Part shown: positions 7,100 to 11,079 of the stretch, piece by piece
Position numbering within the stretch: the first letter of the stretch is position 1
How the letters are laid out: every line of letters begins with the position of its first letter
Source of the DNA: Planctomycetota bacterium
GTDB taxonomy: Bacteria > Planctomycetota > B15-G4 > JADJEK01
NCBI GenBank assembly: GCA_016795255.1
Contig: JAEUIB010000610.1
Location: forward strand, 1-11,079
DNA: 11,079 bases
Direction: 5' to 3'
The notes under the pieces: model-generated
The model's database searches: none
Seen by the model: the letters and a program-made list of their open reading frames with translations, nothing else
Told to the model about the DNA's origin: nothing
Translations under genes and position numbers: made by a program

Positions 7100-8160
7100 T
7101 GAATCCCTCCGAAGACAAGCGCGAGACGGTGCGGCTGACGAAGTACTCGAGCTGCGCGGGCTGAGCAGCGAAGCTTTCGCCCGCGGACCTCGTCGAGGTC
7201 TTGCATCAGCTTCCGTCGGTGAAGGACGACCGTTTGATCGTCGGCGCGGAGACGCTGGACGACGCGGGAGTCGTTCGTCTCACTCCCGAGCTCGCGTTGG
7301 TGCAGACGCTCGACTTCTTCCCGCCGGTCGTCGACGACCCGCTGTGGTTCGGGCGCATCGCGGCCGCCAATGCGTTGTCCGACGTCTACGCGATGGGGGG
7401 CACGCCGCTGACGGCGATGAACATCGTCGGCTGGCCACAGGAGTTGCCGCCGAGCGTGCTGGCGCAAGTGCTGCGTGGCGGCGCCGAGAAGATCGCCGAG
7501 GCCGGTGCGATCCTCGTCGGCGGTCACTCCGTGCGGGACAAGGAAGTGAAGTACGGCTTGTCCGTCACCGGCACGATCCACCCGGATCGCATCACGACGA
7601 ACGCCGGCGCGCGAGTCGGCGACGTGCTCGTGCTGACGAAGCCGCTCGGCATGGGCGCGGCGGCGACGGCGATGAAGCTCGACAAGCTGCCCGCGGAGTG
7701 GATCGAGCCGGCGTGCGCGCAGATGGCGCACTTGAACAAGGGTGCGGCCCTCGCCGCTCGCGCGGTCGACTGCCGCGCGGCGACCGACGTCACCGGCTTC
7801 GGGCTGATGGGGCACGGCCGCGGCATGGCCGAGGCGAGCGGCGTCACGCTCGAGTTCCAAGCGTCGGCCTTGCCGCTGTTCCCGGTGGCGGCCGAACTCG
7901 CGGCGCAGAAACTGACGTCGGGCGGCGCGACGCGGACGCGTGCGTTCCTCGGGGCGACGGCGGAGATCGCGCCCGGCGTCGATGCGGCGCGCGCGCAACT
8001 CGCGTTCGACGCGGAGACTTCCGGCGGCATGCTGATCTGCGTCGCGGCCGATCGAGTCGATCGCCTGCTGGCGGAGTTGGCGACGCAGGGCACGCCGTGC
8101 GCGGTCGTGGTGGGGCGTGTCGTCGCGCGGCAGGGTGAGGTCCGGGTGCGCCTCGCCTGA
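7099..8160 (+). CDS. selD: Selenide, water dikinase SelD (selenophosphate synthetase), a selenocysteine-containing form
   Basis: Makes selenophosphate, the Se donor for SelA (and for SelU if present), from selenide and ATP. Reading from ATG 7099, residues 13-28 are LTKYSSCAGUAAKLSP, where U is the TGA at 7162-7164 (codon 22). This aligns with E. coli LTQYSHGAGCGCKISP, so Sec22 replaces catalytic Cys17 and Lys25 matches essential Lys20. Cys19 makes a CxxU pair. Downstream, everything expected is present: VGAETLDDAGV, DFFPPVVDDP, NALSDVYAMGG, GGHSVRD, TKPLGMG, TDVTGFGLMGH and FDAETSGGM (Asp residues for Mg-ATP). Total length is 353 aa (E. coli 347). A normal caller would stop at the TGA or begin at TTG 7201, giving a 319-aa protein without its active site. 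The TGA is not a lesion: the flanks are conserved in one frame, stem-loops follow, and the gene is coupled to selA. Sec-containing SelD proteins are known (for example in Haemophilus). Confidence 0.96.
7162..7164 (+). other. In-frame UGA selenocysteine codon of selD
   Basis: TGA at codon 22 of selD, at the catalytic Cys position of the family. Conserved SelD sequence continues in the same frame on both sides, so it is read as Sec and not as a stop. Confidence 0.93.
7165..7204 (+). promoter_or_regulatory. Candidate bacterial SECIS element in selD
   Basis: Two stem-loops follow the UGA inside the coding sequence. The first is GCGAA-GCT-TTCGC (7168-7180). The second is GACCTC-GTC-GAGGTC (7186-7200), a perfect 6-bp stem that can extend through G7185-U7201, C7184-G7203 and G7183-C7204 with U7202 bulged. 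Its apical loop GUC starts 27 bases after the UGA and has G first and U second, in keeping with the bacterial SECIS rules as I recall them (short apical loop with an early G, roughly 16-37 bases from the UGA). SelB would bind here. The bulged U is on the 3' side, unlike E. coli fdhF. The structure is predicted by eye only. Confidence 0.65.
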
Positions 8161-8343
8161 TCGGACAAGAACCGGTCGGCGACCGCCCCCGATTCCCTGA
8201 CGGCCGCGGCGTACGCACGATGAGCCCCGCCTCTCGATCCTGACGAGGCGTTGGCTTCTTTCCCGGACTGGGGGTATCGTGACCCGCCCTTCCCAGGATC
8301 CCATCCTCCCGCCCGGGAGCCCGCGCTCCCCCGACCCCTTTTC
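8161..8343. other. Spacer between selD and the S1-domain gene with small hairpins
   Basis: No gene is seen here. It holds CGGTC-GGC-GACCG (8173-8185) right after selD and CGCCTC/GAGGCG with an 11-base loop (8228-8250), followed by a T-rich run, TTGGCTTCTTTC. The latter could be a weak selD terminator. It also holds GGGAGC-CCGC-GCTCCC (8315-8330), ending 13 bases before the first ATG of the S1 gene. The last 70 bases are strongly pyrimidine-biased on the plus strand. Confidence 0.4.
8251..8280 (+). promoter_or_regulatory. Weak candidate promoter for the S1-domain gene
   Basis: TTGGCT (8251-8256) and TATCGT (8275-8280), each four of six to sigma-70 consensus, with an 18-base spacer. It would give a leader of about 60 bases containing the 8315-8330 hairpin. 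The match is poor but is the best in this gap. Confidence 0.25.
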
Positions 8344-9558
8344 ATGCCCATGGACCAGAACGACGGCCTCGACGAAGCGGCGCTGAAATCGGAAATGGAA
8401 GCTGCGTTCAGCAAGGCGCCGCCGGCGCCCGCCGAACCCCGCATCGACCGCACCAGCGATCCGGACGACCCGCACCTGCATCGGGGGGTCGTGACCTCGA
8501 TCAACGGCACCGAAGTCATGGTCGAGCTGGGGCCGAAGACGCACGGCGCGATCTCGCTGGAAGAGTTCGAGACCCCGCCGCAGCCCGGCGAGAGCTTCGA
8601 GTTCTCGCTGGTGTCGATCAAGGACGGCCTGTGGACGCTGTCGCGCCGCGAGGCGCGGGCGCTCGCGACGTGGCGTGACCTGCGCAAGGGCGCGCTGGTC
8701 AAGGCCAAGGTCATCGGCGAGAACTCCGGTGGTCTCGAACTGAAGATCGGTCCGGTCTCGGCGTTCATGCCGGCGTCCGAGATCGCGCTGCATCGCGTCG
8801 ACACGTTCACGCAATTCGTCGGCGAGACGTGGGAGTGCGAAGTCGTCGAGGTCGCGCCGAAGCGCAAGCGCGTCGTGCTGTCGCGCAAGTCCGTGCTCGG
8901 GCGCGAGCGCACCGAAGCGCGCAAGGAAATGGTCGGCACGCTCCGCGAGGGCTCGGTCGTCCGCGGCAAGATCGAGAAGCTCGAAGATTTCGGCGCGTTC
9001 GTCGACCTCGGCAAGGGCGTCACCGGCCTGCTGCACGTGTCGAACATCTCGCACCAGCGCATCCAGAAGCCGTCCGACGTGCTGACCGTCGGTCAAGAAG
9101 TCGACGTCAAGGTGCTCGAGGTCAAGAACGGCGGCAAGCGCATCGGCCTCGGCATGAAGCAGCTCGCGGCCGACCCGTTCGACCAATTCAAGAAGACGCA
9201 CGCGCGCGACACGCTGTGCGAAGGCAAGGTCACGCGCATCGCCGAGTTCGGCGCGTTCGTCGAACTCGTGCCGGGCGTCGAGGGCTTGTTGCACAAGAGC
9301 CAGGTGTCGCCCGATCGCGTCGCGAACCTCGCCGAAGTCATCAAGGTCGGCGACACGGTGAAGGTGCGCATCAAGGAATACGACGGGAAGAAGGTGTCGC
9401 TGTCGCGGCTGAACTCGCGCGGCGCGCTGCTCGGGTCCGAAGAGGACGTCGATCAGGCCGACATGAACCAGTTCCTCGACAAGGGACCGGCACGGTCGAG
9501 CGGCACGAACCTCGGCGACGTGTTGCGCGCGGCGCTCGAGAAGAAGCCGAAGGGCTGA
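8344..9558 (+). CDS. S1 RNA-binding protein with four S1/OB domains (ribosomal protein S1-like)
   Basis: 404-aa cytoplasmic protein built of tandem S1 (OB-fold) RNA-binding domains at about residues 44-101, 115-182, 202-273 and 290-356. Domains 3 and 4 are canonical (EDFGAFVDL...GLLHVSNIS and AEFGAFVELVPGVEGLLHKS, each ending in a V-x-L/G-L-S/K type strand). Domains 1 and 2 are divergent (MVELGPKTHGAISLEEF and KIGPVSAFMPASEI). The acidic, Ala/Pro-rich N-terminus (to about 40) and Lys-rich C-terminal tail look disordered. The likely role is mRNA binding on the ribosome or in translation initiation, as for RpsA, but it is shorter than six-domain E. coli S1 and could be a specialised S1 protein. 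The start is ATG 8344 or 8350 (MPMDQ); the frame is open from 8251 but that stretch is Pro-rich non-conserved sequence. Neither ATG has a Shine-Dalgarno; a C/T tract precedes them. A strong terminator follows. Confidence 0.9.
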   Translation: MPMDQNDGLDEAALKSEMEAAFSKAPPAPAEPRIDRTSDPDDPHLHRGVVTSINGTEVMVELGPKTHGAISLEEFETPPQPGESFEFSLVSIKDGLWTLSRREARALATWRDLRKGALVKAKVIGENSGGLELKIGPVSAFMPASEIALHRVDTFTQFVGETWECEVVEVAPKRKRVVLSRKSVLGRERTEARKEMVGTLREGSVVRGKIEKLEDFGAFVDLGKGVTGLLHVSNISHQRIQKPSDVLTVGQEVDVKVLEVKNGGKRIGLGMKQLAADPFDQFKKTHARDTLCEGKVTRIAEFGAFVELVPGVEGLLHKSQVSPDRVANLAEVIKVGDTVKVRIKEYDGKKVSLSRLNSRGALLGSEEDVDQADMNQFLDKGPARSSGTNLGDVLRAALEKKPKG

Positions 9559-9580
9559 TCGCTCCGAAACGACCTGCAAC

Positions 9581-9618
9581 GGCGCGGGCCGCGGTCCAGA
9601 ACGACCGCGGCCCGCGTC
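9581..9618. terminator. Strong G+C-rich hairpin terminator between convergent genes
   Basis: CGCGGGCCGCGGTC (9583-9596) and GACCGCGGCCCGCG (9603-9616) form a perfect 14-bp stem with loop CAGAAC. It extends by G9582-U9617 and G9581-C9618 on the plus-strand transcript. It lies 22 bases after the S1-gene stop and before the stop of the opposing gene. No true T-run follows (TCTGCATCAT), so termination may depend on the very stable stem or serve both directions. Confidence 0.75.
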
Positions 9619-9693
9619 TGCATCATGCGTCCGTCATCCGACCGTCGCCGTGCACCGTCGTGGACTGGCGCGACCGGACGTGGCCGGCGGCGA

Positions 9694-10926
9694 TCAGCCG
9701 CGCGCGCGTTGCTGCGCTTGCGCGATCAGCGCGTCGTCCTTCAATCCCTTCGCCAGTGCGAGCACCGCGGCGAGGACGCGCGGGTCCTGCGACTGCAGAG
9801 CCAGCTTCGCTTCCTCGGTGAAGCGAGGCTCCTTCGCGCCGCCGGCGGCGGCTCCCGCGGCGAGCAGCAGGCGCTCGACGGGATCGTCCGCGATGCGCCA
9901 CGCCTTGACGTAGACGGCGGGGTCGAACGTGAACGACTTCTCGACGAGCAGCGGCGCCGTCGACGCGAGCGCACGCGGGTGTCCGATGTTCAACAGTCGC
10001 GCGACGGCTCGTTGATCGAGCAGACCCGACGCGCGCGCACCGATCGCGGCCGGCGAATCGAACGGATCGCCGAGACCTTCGGTCGGCATCGCTTCGAACA
10101 GCGCGTCGAGCAGCTTCTCCTGGAACTTGTCGTCGACCTTCTTGCGCTCTTTGTCCTCGAGCGCCGGCTCGTCGTCGCGGAAGTCGATCTGCTGTGCCGT
10201 CAGCAGCGACACCTCGAAGACGCCGCCCGACGGGTGCTTGCCGTCGGCGGTCTTGCCCGCCGGATGCACCAGCATCCGCAACGCGCGCGACGCGAGCAGG
10301 AAGTCCTCGGGGCGCTTCTTGTAGCTGAGCACGTAGTCGTGGATTTCGAAGCCGGACGGCTGATAGCGCCGCACGATCCGCGTGAAGTACATCTCGGTCG
10401 CGTCGGCATGCAGCGGCGGGCTGCCGAGGTCGGTCTCGGTGAACTCGACGGTGGCGCCGGCGACCTTCACTTCGCGCGTCGACTTGCGGCTCTTGCCGTC
10501 GAAGTGCGTGTTGTGCGGCAACAGCGCGCGGATCGGCAGCAGCGCGAGGTCGGAACTCGACGCCGCGCGGCCGAGGAACATCGCGTCGAGCGAACCGACG
10601 TCGATGGACTCGTCGGCGCCCGCGGGATCGAGATCCGCGTCGGTCTGGAACTGGATGTCCGGCAGCGCGAGCTTGCCGGTCTTCGCGTCGGACAGGAACG
10701 CTTGGCCGACGAACTTGTTGCCCATCTTGCGCTCGAGCCAGACCGAGCCGGTCAGCTTCGAGCCTTCGGTGCCGATCGCCGACGCGACGACGGTGCGCTC
10801 GATCGCGAATTGCGATCCGCCTTCGGGGCGGCGCTTCGGCTTCGTCAGCCCTTGCGCGTCGGCGTCGTGCGCGAGTGCGAACGTGGACGTGACGAACGTG
10901 GCGAGCAACGCGATGCGTGAAACCAT
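9694..10926 (-). CDS. Secreted protein of unknown function
   Basis: 410-aa protein that I do not recognise. The N-terminus MVSRIALLATFVTSTFALAHDADA is a classical Sec signal peptide with a likely cleavage after ADA (residue 24), so the protein should be exported. The mature part has no Cys and no lipobox. It has a mixed alpha/beta, charged N-terminal half and a conserved-looking segment TEMYFTRIVRRYQPSGFEIHDY. A Lys/Asp/Glu-rich stretch follows (ALEDKERKKVDDKFQEKLL). The Ala/Leu-rich last ~110 residues look like alpha-helical HEAT/ARM-type repeats (for example DPRVLAAVLALAKGLKDDAL). The ATG at 10926 has GAGG nine bases upstream and begins the signal peptide directly. The frame is open to 10968, but those codons only overlap the upstream gene. 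It sits 11 bp after the upstream partial gene, with its Shine-Dalgarno overlapping that gene's stop, so the two are probably one operon. Confidence 0.8.
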   Translation of the reverse strand: MVSRIALLATFVTSTFALAHDADAQGLTKPKRRPEGGSQFAIERTVVASAIGTEGSKLTGSVWLERKMGNKFVGQAFLSDAKTGKLALPDIQFQTDADLDPAGADESIDVGSLDAMFLGRAASSSDLALLPIRALLPHNTHFDGKSRKSTREVKVAGATVEFTETDLGSPPLHADATEMYFTRIVRRYQPSGFEIHDYVLSYKKRPEDFLLASRALRMLVHPAGKTADGKHPSGGVFEVSLLTAQQIDFRDDEPALEDKERKKVDDKFQEKLLDALFEAMPTEGLGDPFDSPAAIGARASGLLDQRAVARLLNIGHPRALASTAPLLVEKSFTFDPAVYVKAWRIADDPVERLLLAAGAAAGGAKEPRFTEEAKLALQSQDPRVLAAVLALAKGLKDDALIAQAQQRARG

Positions 10927-10935
10927 GGCTCGGAT

Positions 10936-10939
10936 CCTC
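10936..10939 (-). promoter_or_regulatory. RBS of the secreted-protein gene, overlapping the upstream stop codon
   Basis: GAGG on the minus strand (complement of CCTC), nine bases before the ATG at 10926. Its GA are the last two bases of the upstream TGA, which suggests translational coupling and fixes the start just before the signal peptide. Confidence 0.6.
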
Positions 10940-11079
10940 ACAGCTTGCCCAGTTCGTCGACGACCCACGTCTTGAACGTCTTGTCCATCTCGGCCCAGCC
11001 CTCGTCGCCGGAGATGCCGAGCTCTTCTTCGAGCGTGCCGTAGTGGCCGGCGCCCTGCGTCTCGGCGACGAAGTAGTTG
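10938..11079 (-). CDS. C-terminal end of an unrecognised protein (truncated by the window edge)
   Basis: The minus strand is open from the window edge to a TGA at 10940-10938 and encodes 46 residues. They begin NYFVAETQGAGHYG, pass through LEEELGISGDEGWAEMDK and end WVVDELGKL. The codons have the same G/C third-position bias as neighbouring genes, and a ribosome binding site for the next gene sits at the stop, so this is a real gene end. The W..MD..F..WV pattern resembles the tail of some secreted peptidase-like or DUF1570-type proteins, but this is too little to name a family. It is the upstream partner of the secreted-protein gene. Confidence 0.7.
   Translation of the reverse strand, partial: NYFVAETQGAGHYGTLEEELGISGDEGWAEMDKTFKTWVVDELGKL

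Noticed and set aside
7162..7164. Nonsense mutation or pseudogene in selD
   Set aside because: The TGA falls exactly at the catalytic Cys, the frame is intact on both sides, selA is adjacent and a SECIS-like structure follows. A random stop codon would not show this combination.
7201..8160. selD as a 319-aa protein starting at TTG 7201
   Set aside because: It would lack the SelD active-site loop, which is intact upstream in the same frame apart from a TGA at the catalytic position. The start at 7099 has a ribosome binding site and is coupled to selA.
7036..9579. 847-aa minus-strand open frame opposite selD and the S1 gene
   Set aside because: Antisense shadow; its length reflects scarcity of stop codons in G+C-rich DNA, and both opposing genes are certain.
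9625..10920. 431-aa plus-strand frame opposite the secreted-protein gene
   Set aside because: Arg/Glu/Val-rich with no motif. The minus-strand reading has a signal peptide, a ribosome binding site and normal composition.
10927..10968. Extended start of the secreted-protein gene
   Set aside because: It would precede the signal peptide with Arg-rich residues and overlap the coding end of the upstream gene.
1..11079. CRISPR array, insertion sequence, prophage or defence system
   Set aside because: No regularly spaced repeats, transposase, integrase or defence-gene motifs were seen; all confident genes are core functions with uniform composition.

Overview
This is about 11 kb of very G+C-rich bacterial chromosome, densely coding, with strongly G/C-biased third codon positions. 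It reads as core housekeeping sequence. I see no transposase, integrase, phage gene, CRISPR array, rRNA or tRNA. The organism makes peptidoglycan (murG, murC, murB) and uses selenium (selA, selD). The base composition, the reduced cell-wall cluster without ftsQ/ftsA/ftsZ after murB, and the unusual multi-S1 protein make me lean towards Planctomycetota or a related lineage. That assignment is an inference and is not proven by the window.

Layout. At 1-2934 (+), the end of murG, then murC and murB, form a tightly overlapping peptidoglycan-precursor operon. A DedA-family membrane protein follows at 2986-3642 (+). recJ (5409-3694, -) converges on it, with two palindromes in the 51-bp gap. A 283-bp spacer rich in repeats and dyads separates the divergent recJ and selA. 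selA (5693-7099, +) and selD (7099-8160, +) share one base, so they are translationally coupled. A 183-bp leader with several small hairpins precedes a four-S1-domain RNA-binding protein (8344-9558, +). A strong G+C-rich hairpin terminator (9581-9618) separates it from two co-oriented minus-strand genes: a secreted protein of unknown family (10926-9694) and, upstream of it, the C-terminal end of another unrecognised protein (11079-10938).

The main discovery in the window is that selD is itself a selenoprotein gene. Translated from the ATG that overlaps the selA stop, it has an in-frame TGA at 7162-7164 exactly where the catalytic Cys of SelD sits (...CAG-U-AAKLSP...). Stem-loops fitting a bacterial SECIS element lie immediately downstream. 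A conventional gene caller would start the gene at the TTG at 7201 and lose the catalytic N-terminus. selA and selD therefore make the selenocysteine that selD needs, a self-dependent loop. selB and selC (tRNA-Sec) are not in the window and must lie elsewhere.
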